Source of the DNA: Bifidobacterium sp. ESL0769
GTDB lineage: Bacteria; Actinomycetota; Actinomycetes; Actinomycetales; Bifidobacteriaceae
DNA: 64,000 nucleotides
Direction of reading: 5' to 3'
Assembly (NCBI RefSeq): GCF_029395495.1
Contig: NZ_CP113918.1
Location: 1,116,001-1,180,000 of the forward strand
Shown here: piece after piece, positions 16,665 to 25,557 of the stretch
How positions within the stretch are numbered: the stretch's first letter is position 1
How the letters are laid out: each line of letters opens with the position of its first letter
Position numbers and translations under genes: made by a program
Notes under the pieces: model-generated
Database searches by the model: none
The model's input: the letters and a program-made list of their open reading frames with translations, nothing else
What the model was told of the DNA's origin: nothing

Positions 16665-17591
16665 TCAATCGTTGATTAATGTGTAGCCGTGGCTGGCGAT
16701 GACTGACTTGAGCTTCTCCAGATAGCTTTCGGCGGCGTTGGAAAGGTTGGCGCGCTCGTTGGTGATCCAGCCAAGCAGCATGGTCTCGTCGGTGTCGAGC
16801 GGAACAGTGACGATCTTTTCGTTGTTGAGGTCGCCGTTGTCGATGCCGGTGCACACCGTGTAGCCGTTGAGTCCGATGATGAAGTTCAGAATCGTCGCGC
16901 GGTCGGTGACGGTGATGAGCTTGGGGGAGTCCTTGGGCCAGACGGCTTCCTCGGCGAAGTAGAAGCTGCCTTCCTCGCCCTGTTCGTACTGAATGAACGG
17001 ATAGGGTTTGAGGTCGTCCATCGTGACTTTCTTCTTCGTCGCGAGCGGGTTGTTGCGCGAGATGAATACGTGCAGCGGGGCGCGAAAGAGAGGATGGAAC
17101 TCGAGGTGCTTGCTTCGCAGCAGCTTACCGATGACGTCCTTGTTGAAATCGGAGAGGTAAAGGATGCCGATTTCGGAAAGCATGTTGGCGACCTGGTCGA
17201 TGATGTCACGCGTGCGGGTCTCACGAATGGTGAATTCGTATTCGTCGGATTCGATGGAATTAATCATTTCCACAAAGGCTTCTACGGCGAACATATAGTG
17301 CTGGGTAGAGACGCTGCACAGCTGCTTGCGCGGCTTGGCGTGCTTGTAGCGTTCCTCCATCAGCTCGGCCTGATCAAGTACTTGGCGAGCATAGGTGAGG
17401 AATTCGGCGCCATCGACGGTCAGCGCGATGCCTTGCGAAGAACGGGTGAAGATCTCGATGCCCATCTCGTGCTCAAGTTCCTTGACCGAAGAACTTAGCG
17501 CGGGCTGAGAGACGTACAGCTCGTGCGAGGCCTCGTTCATCGAGCCGCACTCCACGATCTTGACGATATATTTCAGCTGCAGCAGTGTCAT
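16665..17591 (-). CDS. LysR-family transcriptional regulator
   Basis: A 308-residue regulator: winged helix LLQLKYIVKIVECGSMNEASHELYVSQPALSSSVKELE at the N-terminus, then a two-lobed inducer domain. The start is ATG 17591; a TTG at 17597 is also open and neither has a strong ribosome site. LysR proteins usually control a divergent neighbour and themselves, but the next gene upstream (HAD) is on the same strand, so the target is unclear. Two TTATAACAA repeats (17601, 17632) sit in its upstream region. Confidence 0.9.
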   Translation of the reverse strand: MTLLQLKYIVKIVECGSMNEASHELYVSQPALSSSVKELEHEMGIEIFTRSSQGIALTVDGAEFLTYARQVLDQAELMEERYKHAKPRKQLCSVSTQHYMFAVEAFVEMINSIESDEYEFTIRETRTRDIIDQVANMLSEIGILYLSDFNKDVIGKLLRSKHLEFHPLFRAPLHVFISRNNPLATKKKVTMDDLKPYPFIQYEQGEEGSFYFAEEAVWPKDSPKLITVTDRATILNFIIGLNGYTVCTGIDNGDLNNEKIVTVPLDTDETMLLGWITNERANLSNAAESYLEKLKSVIASHGYTLIND

Positions 17592-17600
17592 ATCCAAAGT

Positions 17601-17640
17601 TTATAACAAAGTGTGTATCGAGTGGATTAACTTATAACAA
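17601..17640. repeat. Direct repeat TTATAACAA upstream of the LysR gene
   Basis: TTATAACAA at 17601-17609 and 17632-17640, 31 bases apart (about three turns), in the only intergenic space before the LysR gene. They may be regulator binding sites or -10-like elements. Confidence 0.4.
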
Positions 17641-17713
17641 CTTCTGACATTGATATTGTCGTTGCAGGCCACGTCATTCAACGCGTAAATAGATACAAAT
17701 ATCTTGGCGATAT

Positions 17714-18379
17714 TCAGATTTTTACGCCCAGACGCCGCAGCTCTTTCCTCGCATCCGAAGCGTCGTTGAAATGTATACCTTGGATACCAACGGCTTTGGC
17801 GCCATCGACATTGGCTTGCGTATCATCGAAGAACACCGTTTGCGCGGCGTCAAGGCCGAAGCGGCTCAAGGCAAGGTTGAAGATATCGGCGTTCGGCTTG
17901 TGCATCTTTTCGACGCCCGAAACCACTGTATCCTGCAACAGACGTTCCAACTGCGGGAACTTTTCGAAGGCCAGATGGAACGTTTCGTGCGACCAATTGG
18001 TCAGCCCCCAGACACCATAACCGGCCTCACGTAGATCCGTCAGCAGCGCTTCCATTCCGTCGATCATTTTCGGCAGGGCATCGTCATAGTGCTCGATGTA
18101 ATAGGTGAACGCTTTGGCCAAATCATCGCCGTATTGTTTCCGATAATCCTTGATGACATCAGCGAAATCGTCGCCCGCATCCATACGAGCCTCGGCGGCG
18201 AAGAACCCGTAGGTGTCATCTTCGTCCGCGCACAGGGTGTCAACGAATTTCTGCGGGAAATGGCCCAGAAGGCACGGCCGATAGTTCAGCTCGACGAGCA
18301 CGCCGCAGAAGTCGAACATGACATCGTGGATTTCGCCGTTCCGGTTGGCAACGTCATTGTCATCAACGTTATTCATCAT
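17714..18379 (-). CDS. HAD-superfamily hydrolase (YihX-like, class IA)
   Basis: A 221-residue HAD phosphatase-like protein. Motif I is VMFDFCGVLVEL near residue 20, with Cys where the second Asp is usual, as Gly/Asn variants are in the YihX group. Motif II is GLTNWS near 126, the motif III lysine is EKMHKP near 158 and motif IV is VFFDDTQANVDGA near 187. The cap is helical. The YihX relatives hydrolyse sugar phosphates such as alpha-glucose 1-phosphate. It is not a beta-phosphoglucomutase by these motifs. Confidence 0.85.
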   Translation of the reverse strand: MMNNVDDNDVANRNGEIHDVMFDFCGVLVELNYRPCLLGHFPQKFVDTLCADEDDTYGFFAAEARMDAGDDFADVIKDYRKQYGDDLAKAFTYYIEHYDDALPKMIDGMEALLTDLREAGYGVWGLTNWSHETFHLAFEKFPQLERLLQDTVVSGVEKMHKPNADIFNLALSRFGLDAAQTVFFDDTQANVDGAKAVGIQGIHFNDASDARKELRRLGVKI

Positions 18380-18453
18380 TGTTTCCTGCTTCTTCTTTGG
18401 TTTCGGTTTCGTGTGCCGGTATTGTCAAAACTGGCCAATTGACCATACTATAC

Positions 18454-20424
18454 CTAGTTCTGCAGCAATTCCTCAAATGTCTGAGGCAGTGCTGCAATCA
18501 CATCAGTCGCCACAATCGGATGTCCAGGTTTGCCTTCCGGCGTGATGGTGCCATCCGCATCGAAAACCTCGGGCGGCTCCCAGCCGTGCTGGTCGGACTC
18601 GGCGGCAAGGCTGGCGGCGTAACCGTGGATATAGCTTGCACCGGCTGCGGTCATAACGTCGAGGCTCGGGTCGCGTTGCAATGCCTCCTCACCTTGTTGT
18701 GCCAGCATTCCGGCCATTACTCCGGCCAACACGTCTCCGGCTCCGGCGGTTGCCAACCATGCCGGTCCGCTGCCGGAAATACAGGTTACGGTCATCTTGC
18801 GTGTGCCATCGCCGTTTTCGGTTCCTGCTTCGGTTCCGGCAGGTAGACCAGCCACATTTGAATCGCCTACGACGATGGTCACCGCGCCTTTGAGCAACAC
18901 GGTCGCACCAGTCAGTTCGTGCGCCCGCTTGGCCCAACGCCAGGGTTCGGCAGTGATATCTGGCGTGTCAACGTCTTCGCCGCAGCGGCGCAGCAACGCC
19001 GCAAGCTCACCGGCATGCGGCGTGATGACGACATGGGCCGGCACGCGTTCCGGCAGCAGATCAAGCGCGCCCGCATCGACGCAGATCGGCGGCATGGACC
19101 AAGGTTCGCGCTCGTAATCGATGCTTGAATCGGCATTGTTCCGGACGGTCCCGGTTTGTTCGGAAACGTCCGGGGTTTTTCCCTTATCCAGATCATGGAC
19201 CGGGATCTCGGTTTCGTCGCTGATTGCGGAATCTGTCTCGTTCGACAATGCATAGTGTTTGAGCAGCGCCGCAATGGCTTCTCGCTGGCTATCTTGGCCT
19301 TTCGGGCTATGTTTGCCGGAATTCTCATTGCTGGTATCGTTCATGGCTTCCGCTGTAGGAACACCAGAACCGACGGCCCAAGCTTGAACGCGCCCTTTGC
19401 CGAGAACAATTTCGGGAGCGTTACGCAATACCATATCGGACGCGTTCACCGGTCCCATATAACGTACCATGCCGATATTGGAACGGGCGGCCGCACCGGA
19501 ACTCAGTACGGCAGCACCGGGATATTTTGCCGATCCGGTAATCAGTCCGACAACGCCGCGGGAATATTTCGAATCGGATGGTTTCGGGAGTCGTATCATA
19601 TTTCCAGCCGTCTCATCGATTGAAGAAACGACGGGATAGGCGTATGTGATGTCGAAACCGAAATCGACCAAAATCGTACGTCCGCAGGCGAAACTTGCCG
19701 GAGGCAGCATCGCGCAAGGCTTCATCGCGCCGAACATCACCGTAACGTCGGCTGGAATATAGCTGCCGGGCAACGTGCCGTCGTTCACGCCGACACCGGA
19801 AGGCGTATCGATGGCGACCACAAGCGGCTTCTGCTCTTGTTCGGTGCCGACAACGGAATTCGGCTTCTCCATTTCCGTCCCATCATCGTTGGTGGGATGA
19901 AGGATATTCGCCATCGTTGCAGCAGGTCCGCGCAGGGCGCCTTTCACGCCGATACCAGTCATCGCGTCAAGAATCACGTCGGCCTGTTGCGTCAATTCGA
20001 TTGCCGCTTGTAGGCGTTCTCCGGCCTCGCCTGCGCTGAAACCGGACGCAACGCCGGGGATGTCGGCTTCCGGATTGACGATCAGCAACCGTCCGCCGCT
20101 GCGGGTGAAGGCCAGCAGACCTTGCAAATGCAGGGATTTGCCGACGGCAATGGCCGTAACCTGGGCACCGGCGCGAGCCAATTGAGCAGCGGCGAAAAGC
20201 CCGTCTCCGCCATTGTCTCCGGCACCGGCCAACAGCACGACTTTGGAGTCGACGATATCGATATCATGCTCGTCAAGCAATTCGGCGGTCACCCTTGCGG
20301 CGGCGGAGGCGGCCATGCGCATCAGCGGCACGCCTTGATCAAGCAACGGACGTTCCATGCCGCGCACGGTTTCGATGCTGTAGGCCCGCCGTTGGAGCAG
20401 TGATTTGCGCATCAGTTCCGTCAT
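18454..20424 (-). CDS. nnr: Bifunctional NAD(P)HX epimerase / ADP-dependent dehydratase
   Basis: Repairs hydrated NAD(P)H. The N-terminal YjeF epimerase domain has LLAGAGDNGGDGLFAA near residue 65. The C-terminal YjeF/ribokinase-like dehydratase has VVITPHAGELAALL, GATVLLKGAVTIV and the ATP-site SGPAWLATAGAGDVLAG near 560-577. At 656 residues it is longer than the usual 500-550, because about 80 polar Asn/Asp/Ser/Glu-rich residues (19090-19340) interrupt the dehydratase domain. ATG 20424 has a GAGG site; ATG 20442 is an alternative. Confidence 0.9.
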   Translation of the reverse strand: MTELMRKSLLQRRAYSIETVRGMERPLLDQGVPLMRMAASAAARVTAELLDEHDIDIVDSKVVLLAGAGDNGGDGLFAAAQLARAGAQVTAIAVGKSLHLQGLLAFTRSGGRLLIVNPEADIPGVASGFSAGEAGERLQAAIELTQQADVILDAMTGIGVKGALRGPAATMANILHPTNDDGTEMEKPNSVVGTEQEQKPLVVAIDTPSGVGVNDGTLPGSYIPADVTVMFGAMKPCAMLPPASFACGRTILVDFGFDITYAYPVVSSIDETAGNMIRLPKPSDSKYSRGVVGLITGSAKYPGAAVLSSGAAARSNIGMVRYMGPVNASDMVLRNAPEIVLGKGRVQAWAVGSGVPTAEAMNDTSNENSGKHSPKGQDSQREAIAALLKHYALSNETDSAISDETEIPVHDLDKGKTPDVSEQTGTVRNNADSSIDYEREPWSMPPICVDAGALDLLPERVPAHVVITPHAGELAALLRRCGEDVDTPDITAEPWRWAKRAHELTGATVLLKGAVTIVVGDSNVAGLPAGTEAGTENGDGTRKMTVTCISGSGPAWLATAGAGDVLAGVMAGMLAQQGEEALQRDPSLDVMTAAGASYIHGYAASLAAESDQHGWEPPEVFDADGTITPEGKPGHPIVATDVIAALPQTFEELLQN

Positions 20425-20540
20425 CGTTACCTCGTCCATCATGTGCTTTCCGCTTTATCCGAACAGAGCGGCAAACGATGATGTCTGCCGCTCCTTATCC
20501 ATTGCTATCTCATATCGTAGCTTATCTATTGCGTTTGCTG

Positions 20541-22142
20541 TTATTCTTCGGCCACCAAGTCGAGATAATCGTCGCTCCACAGATCCTCGTCACCATCCGG
20601 CATCAAGAGCACGCGCTCGGGGTTGAGTGCCTTGACCGCGCCCTCGTCGTGGGTGACCAGAATGATGGCACCCTCGTATTTGGCGATGGCCTTGAGAATC
20701 TCGTCGCGAGAGACCGGGTCGAGGTTGTTGGTCGGCTCGTCGAGCAACAGCACGTTGGCGCGCGAAGTCACCAACGTCGCCAGCGCGAGCCTGGTCTGTT
20801 CGCCGCCGGAAAGCACCTTGGCCGGTTTGAACGCGTCATCACCGGAGAATAGGAAACTGCCAAGAATCGAACGGGCGTGTGTGTCGTCAAGGTCGGGAGC
20901 AACGTGCTGCAGATTCTCAAGCACGGTCGCTTCCATCTCCAACGTATCGTGTTCCTGTGCGAAATAGCCGATCTTGCAGCCATGACCGTAGACGACCTCG
21001 CCGGTGTCGGGCTTGTCCTCGCCGGCCAGAATGCGCAGCGTTGTCGTCTTGCCTGCGCCGTTATAACCTAGAATGACCACCCGTGAGCCCTTGTCGATGG
21101 CCAGATTAATGCCGCTGAATACGATATTCGAGCCGAACGCCTTGGATATCTCTTTGGCCATGATCGGCGTCTTGCCGCAGGGCGCCGGTTCCGGGAAACG
21201 GATGTCGGCCACTTTCTCCTGTCGTTCGGCCTCGCTGGTCTCGCTCAACAGACGCTCCGCACGACGCATCATGTTCTGCGCCGCGACGGCCTTGGTCGCC
21301 TTGGCGTGCAGGCGGATACCCTGCTTCATCAGACGTGCGGCCTTCTTCTCGGCAACCTCGCGCTCGCGGCGGCGACGTTCCTCGTCCACAACACGCTGCT
21401 TCAGATAGGCCTTCCAGCCCAACGAATACATATCGATCTGGGCGGTCTGCGCATCCAGGTGCCAAACCTTGTTCACCACTTCGTCCAGCAGCTCCGTGGA
21501 GTGGGAGATGACCAGGAACCCGCCCTCAAAGCGCTTCAGGTAGCCGCGCAGCCACTCGATTGAGTCGGCATCCAAATGGTTGGTTGGTTCGTCGAGGATC
21601 AGTGTGTCAGCGTCGGAGAACAAAATACGTGCAAGTTCGATGCGGCGCTTCTGACCGCCGGAAAGCGTGCCGATTGGTTGCTGCATCGTCTCGTTGGGAA
21701 GGCCAAGGCTCGCGGCCATCGAAATCGCCTCGGATTGCGCCGCGTAGCCGCCGGCCTTGTCGAACGCCTGCATGGCCTTGTCGTACTTGTCCATCGCCTT
21801 TTCCATGACCTTCGGGTTCTCGTTGGTCATTTCCTTTTCGGCCTTGCGCATGCGTTTGATGATGGCGGCGATATCACGGGCGCTCATCATGCGGTCAAGC
21901 GCCGTCTGCTCAGGGTCGTCGGCATGCGTGTCCTGCGGCAGGTATCCGAGTTTGCCGGAGATACGCACCTTGCCGGCCGTGGGTAAGAGGTCGCCGGTGA
22001 TGACGCGGGTCAAGGTGGTCTTGCCGGCGCCGTTGCGCCCGACGAGGCCGATCTTGTCGCCCTTGCTCACATGAAAATCAGTGGGATTGAGCAGTGTCCG
22101 TGCCCCGATCTGAATTTCCAGCCCTTGCGCCTCGATTGCCAT
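20541..22142 (-). CDS. ABC-F family ATPase
   Basis: A 533-residue protein with two ABC ATPase domains and no membrane part. Walker A GRNGAGKTT (residue 35) and GYNGAGKTT; signatures LSGGQKRRIELA and LSGGEQTRLALA; Walker B TLILDEPTNHLD and VLLLDEPTNNLD. A charged linker (RRRREREVAEKKAARLMKQ) separates the domains. ABC-F proteins act on the ribosome in translation control or antibiotic protection. The first switch region reads VISHSTELLDE, with Ser instead of the common Asp after His. It stands alone on the minus strand, divergent from uvrA. Confidence 0.9.
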   Translation of the reverse strand: MAIEAQGLEIQIGARTLLNPTDFHVSKGDKIGLVGRNGAGKTTLTRVITGDLLPTAGKVRISGKLGYLPQDTHADDPEQTALDRMMSARDIAAIIKRMRKAEKEMTNENPKVMEKAMDKYDKAMQAFDKAGGYAAQSEAISMAASLGLPNETMQQPIGTLSGGQKRRIELARILFSDADTLILDEPTNHLDADSIEWLRGYLKRFEGGFLVISHSTELLDEVVNKVWHLDAQTAQIDMYSLGWKAYLKQRVVDEERRRREREVAEKKAARLMKQGIRLHAKATKAVAAQNMMRRAERLLSETSEAERQEKVADIRFPEPAPCGKTPIMAKEISKAFGSNIVFSGINLAIDKGSRVVILGYNGAGKTTTLRILAGEDKPDTGEVVYGHGCKIGYFAQEHDTLEMEATVLENLQHVAPDLDDTHARSILGSFLFSGDDAFKPAKVLSGGEQTRLALATLVTSRANVLLLDEPTNNLDPVSRDEILKAIAKYEGAIILVTHDEGAVKALNPERVLLMPDGDEDLWSDDYLDLVAEE

Positions 22143-22442
22143 ACCTTATTACCTATCCTGTTGTTATTACGAAATTGCGGCCAAATATACCAACATGCCA
22201 TCATAGCGACACGTCTGCTTTTATTGAAGCAATAAATTGTACGGCGTAATCGGACTGGCGGTAGAACTTCGGGTTTCCGCCAATAACGTAAGTTACGGAA
22301 GCATCTTTTTATTTTGTGGGTTGATGCTTAAGGATAAGTACTGGATTCAGCCATGACAACAAGGAATCGAACAATTGTTCGAACCGTCCACTATGATGGG
22401 ATATCCTACAGTGGAGCATTTGGCATTAAGCGGAGGTAAGCA
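22143..22442. other. Divergent intergenic region, ABC-F gene / uvrA
   Basis: About 300 bases without a gene. It carries the LexA box at 22367 and small palindromes (CGTAA-g-TTACG near 22286; TGGCGG/CCGCCA near 22255-22285). I see no small gene. Confidence 0.6.
22367..22382. promoter_or_regulatory. LexA (SOS) box of uvrA
   Basis: TCGAACAATTGTTCGA, a perfect 16-base palindrome matching the actinobacterial SOS consensus, 60 bases before the uvrA start. Confidence 0.88.
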
Positions 22443-25400
22443 TTGGCAACAGCATCAACGGCGCGTAAATCTGGGAAAACCGACGATTCGTCGGCAAGTG
22501 TGGTGGCGCAGAAGCTGATGGACAGCGACTCGTTCCTGTCCCAGGAAATCGCGAAGGCGCCGCTCAAGCAGACCGGCAATTCGCTCGTGGCGGACATCTC
22601 GCATATTCCCAGCGATCTGAAGATCACGATTCAAGGCGCTCGCGAACATAACCTCAAGAACATCGACCTTGCCATTCCGCGTAACCGTATGGTGGTTTTC
22701 ACCGGCCTTTCCGGTTCCGGCAAATCTTCTTTGGCGTTCGATACGTTGTTCGCCGAAGGTCAGCGTCGTTATGTCGAATCGCTGAGTGCTTACGCCCGTC
22801 AGTTCTTGGGCCAGATGGACAAGCCGGATGTCGATTTCATCGAAGGCCTGAGCCCGGCCGTTTCCATCGACCAGAAGACCACCAACCGCAACCCGCGTTC
22901 CACCGTCGGCACCATCACCGAAATCTACGATTATCTGCGTTTGCTGTTCTCTCGTACCGGCATCCCGCATTGCCCGATTTGTGGCGAGGTCGTCAGCGCC
23001 CAGACGCCGCAGCAGATGGTCGACACTTTGATGAAGAAGCCGGAAAAGACGCGCTTCCAGATTCTCGCACCAGTCGTCCGTGGGCGTAAAGGCGAATTCG
23101 AGGATTTGCTTGAGCTGTTGCGTGGTGACGGCTATTCGCGTGCGCTCATCGACGGCGAGATGCGTCAGCTTTCCGACGATATCAAGCTGACCAAGCAGAA
23201 GAAGCACACCATCGAGGTCGTGGTCGACCGTCTGGTCATCAAGGATGGCATTCGCCAGCGCCTCACGGATTCTATCGAAACCGCGCTGAAACTCGCCAAA
23301 GGCATCGTGGTCATTGATTACGTCGATTTGGACGAGAAGGACCCGAACCGCCGCGAACCGTTCAGCGAGAAGCGCTCCTGCCCGAACGGTCACCAGCTCG
23401 AACTTGACGAGATCGAGCCGCGTACGTTTTCTTTCAACGCACCGTATGGTGCGTGCCCGGATTGCGACGGCATCGGCTACAAGCTGGAGATTGACCCAGA
23501 GCTCGTTATTCCCGACCCGAGCAAGTCGCTCAACGACAACGCCATTGAACCGTGGGGCATGACCAAGGGGACTGGCGAATACTATCGTCACGTTCTTGAA
23601 GGTTTGGGTGAGGAGATGGGCTTCAGTCTCGATACTCCTTGGAAGGATTTGCCCAAGAAAATCCAGCACGCCATTATGTATGGTCACGATTTCAAGGTCA
23701 AGGTCTCCTACCGCAACCGTTGGGGAAGGCTTCGCGAATACAGCACCGGTTTCGAAGGCGTGGTGCGTACGCTTATGCGTCGTCATGACGAGACCGATTC
23801 CGACCAGATGAAGCTGTATTACGAGTCGTATATGCGAGAGGTACCTTGCCAGACCTGCCAAGGCAAGCGTCTACGTCCCGAGGTGTTGGCGGTCACCGTC
23901 GACGACAAGTCCATCGCAGACGTGTGCGATATGCCGGTCGAACGTAGCCTCAAATGGATTCGTTCGCTGAAACTCGAAGGCTCGGCAGCTCTGATTGCCG
24001 GTGAAGTATTGAAGGAGATTCGTGCGCGTCTCGGCTTTATGAACGATGTCGGCTTGAACTATCTGACGTTGTCTCGTGCTGCAAAGACGCTCTCCGGCGG
24101 TGAAGCGCAGCGTATCCGTTTGGCCACTCAGATCGGCAGTGGCCTTGTAGGCGTCATGTATGTGCTCGATGAGCCTTCAATTGGCTTGCACCAGCGTGAC
24201 AACGAGCGCCTCATCAAGACGCTGCATCATTTGCGTGACCTTGGCAATACGTTGATTGTGGTCGAACATGATCAGGAAACCATCGAAAAGGCCGACTGGC
24301 TGGTCGATATCGGCCCTGGTGCCGGTGAAAAAGGTGGCGAGGTCGTCTATTCCGGTCCTGCGGCACACGTGATTGATGCTCCTCGTTCTATCACCGGCGA
24401 CTACATTGCAGACCGTCGCACCATCGAGGTACCGAAGAAGCGTCGTAAAACCGACAGAAGCCGTCAGCTCAAGGTCATCGGGGCACGAGAGAACAATCTC
24501 AAGAACATCAACGTGTCCATTCCTCTGGGCGTGATGACCTGCATCACCGGTGTTTCCGGTTCCGGCAAGTCGACGCTCATCAATTCGATTCTTTACCCTT
24601 CTCTTGCCGATAAACTCAACGGCGCACGAATCGTGCCGGGCAAGCACACGCGCGTCGAAGGCATTGAGCAGTGCGACAAGGTCATTCACGTCGATCAGAA
24701 CCCCATCGGCCGTACCCCGCGAAGCAACCCGGCCACTTATACCGGCGTGTGGGACAAGATTCGTCAGCTCTTCGCCAAGACGCCCGAAGCACAAGTCCGC
24801 GGCTATGGCCCTGGCCGTTTCTCGTTCAATGTGAAAGGTGGCCGTTGCGAGGCCTGCCATGGCGACGGCACCATCAAGATCGAAATGAACTTCCTGCCCG
24901 ACGTCTACGTGGAATGTGAGGAATGCCATGGCAAGCGCTACAACCGCGAGACGCTTGAGGTGAAGTACAACGGCAAATCCGTAGCAGACGTGCTCAACAT
25001 GCCCATTTCGGAGGCTGCTGATTTCTTCAAGGCCTACACTGGCATTTCCCGTTACCTTGACACCTTGGTCGACGTCGGGCTTGGTTATATCCGCCTCGGC
25101 CAGCCCGCCACCACGCTTTCCGGCGGCGAATCACAGCGCGTGAAGCTCGCCACCGAGCTGCAGCGCCGTTCCACCGGACGCACGGTCTATATTCTCGATG
25201 AGCCGACCACCGGTCTGCACTTCGAGGATGTTCGCAAGCTGCTGCAGGTTCTGCAAGGCTTGGTCGACAAGGGCAACACGGTCATCGTTATTGAACACAA
25301 CCTCGATGTGGTCAAGTCCGCGGACTGGATCATCGACCTCGGACCCGAGGGCGGTGACGGCGGCGGCACTATCGTCACGCAAGGCACGCCCGAACATGTG

Positions 25401-25454
25401 GCCAAGTGCGAAAAGAGCTGGACGGGCAAATATCTTGGCCCTATGCTCAAGTGA
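22443..25454 (+). CDS. uvrA: Excinuclease ABC subunit A
   Basis: DNA-damage recognition ATPase of nucleotide excision repair, 1003 residues. Two ABC cassettes: Walker [10 protein letters not shown] near residue 87 and GVSGSGKST near 702; signatures LSGGEAQRI near 551 and LSGGESQRV near 892. Zinc modules include CPICG near 177 and CEACHGDG...CEECHGKR near 802. About 60 residues precede the usual start [14 protein letters not shown]. The start is TTG 22443 after GCGGAGG. It dimerises and hands damage to UvrB with UvrC, encoded next. The LexA box indicates SOS induction. Confidence 0.97.
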   Translation: MATASTARKSGKTDDSSASVVAQKLMDSDSFLSQEIAKAPLKQTGNSLVADISHIPSDLKITIQGAREHNLKNIDLAIPRNRMVVFTGLSGSGKSSLAFDTLFAEGQRRYVESLSAYARQFLGQMDKPDVDFIEGLSPAVSIDQKTTNRNPRSTVGTITEIYDYLRLLFSRTGIPHCPICGEVVSAQTPQQMVDTLMKKPEKTRFQILAPVVRGRKGEFEDLLELLRGDGYSRALIDGEMRQLSDDIKLTKQKKHTIEVVVDRLVIKDGIRQRLTDSIETALKLAKGIVVIDYVDLDEKDPNRREPFSEKRSCPNGHQLELDEIEPRTFSFNAPYGACPDCDGIGYKLEIDPELVIPDPSKSLNDNAIEPWGMTKGTGEYYRHVLEGLGEEMGFSLDTPWKDLPKKIQHAIMYGHDFKVKVSYRNRWGRLREYSTGFEGVVRTLMRRHDETDSDQMKLYYESYMREVPCQTCQGKRLRPEVLAVTVDDKSIADVCDMPVERSLKWIRSLKLEGSAALIAGEVLKEIRARLGFMNDVGLNYLTLSRAAKTLSGGEAQRIRLATQIGSGLVGVMYVLDEPSIGLHQRDNERLIKTLHHLRDLGNTLIVVEHDQETIEKADWLVDIGPGAGEKGGEVVYSGPAAHVIDAPRSITGDYIADRRTIEVPKKRRKTDRSRQLKVIGARENNLKNINVSIPLGVMTCITGVSGSGKSTLINSILYPSLADKLNGARIVPGKHTRVEGIEQCDKVIHVDQNPIGRTPRSNPATYTGVWDKIRQLFAKTPEAQVRGYGPGRFSFNVKGGRCEACHGDGTIKIEMNFLPDVYVECEECHGKRYNRETLEVKYNGKSVADVLNMPISEAADFFKAYTGISRYLDTLVDVGLGYIRLGQPATTLSGGESQRVKLATELQRRSTGRTVYILDEPTTGLHFEDVRKLLQVLQGLVDKGNTVIVIEHNLDVVKSADWIIDLGPEGGDGGGTIVTQGTPEHVAKCEKSWTGKYLGPMLK

Positions 25455-25557
25455 CTCCTTGTTGCAAGGTTAATCGGTAAGCACGGATATGAGTCATACA
25501 TTACATATTCGAACTTTTGAAATGATTGACGACTTAATTTGGTTTGAAAGGTAGGCA

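Noticed and set aside
22455..23861. 468-codon frame antisense to uvrA, and a similar 446-codon frame at 105-1445 opposite the acyl-CoA ligase
   Set aside because: Both lie wholly within conserved genes on the other strand and show low-complexity, compositionally odd translations.
25508..25523. TTCGAACTTTTGAAAT upstream of uvrC as a LexA box
   Set aside because: Only the left half matches; the right half lacks GTTCGA.
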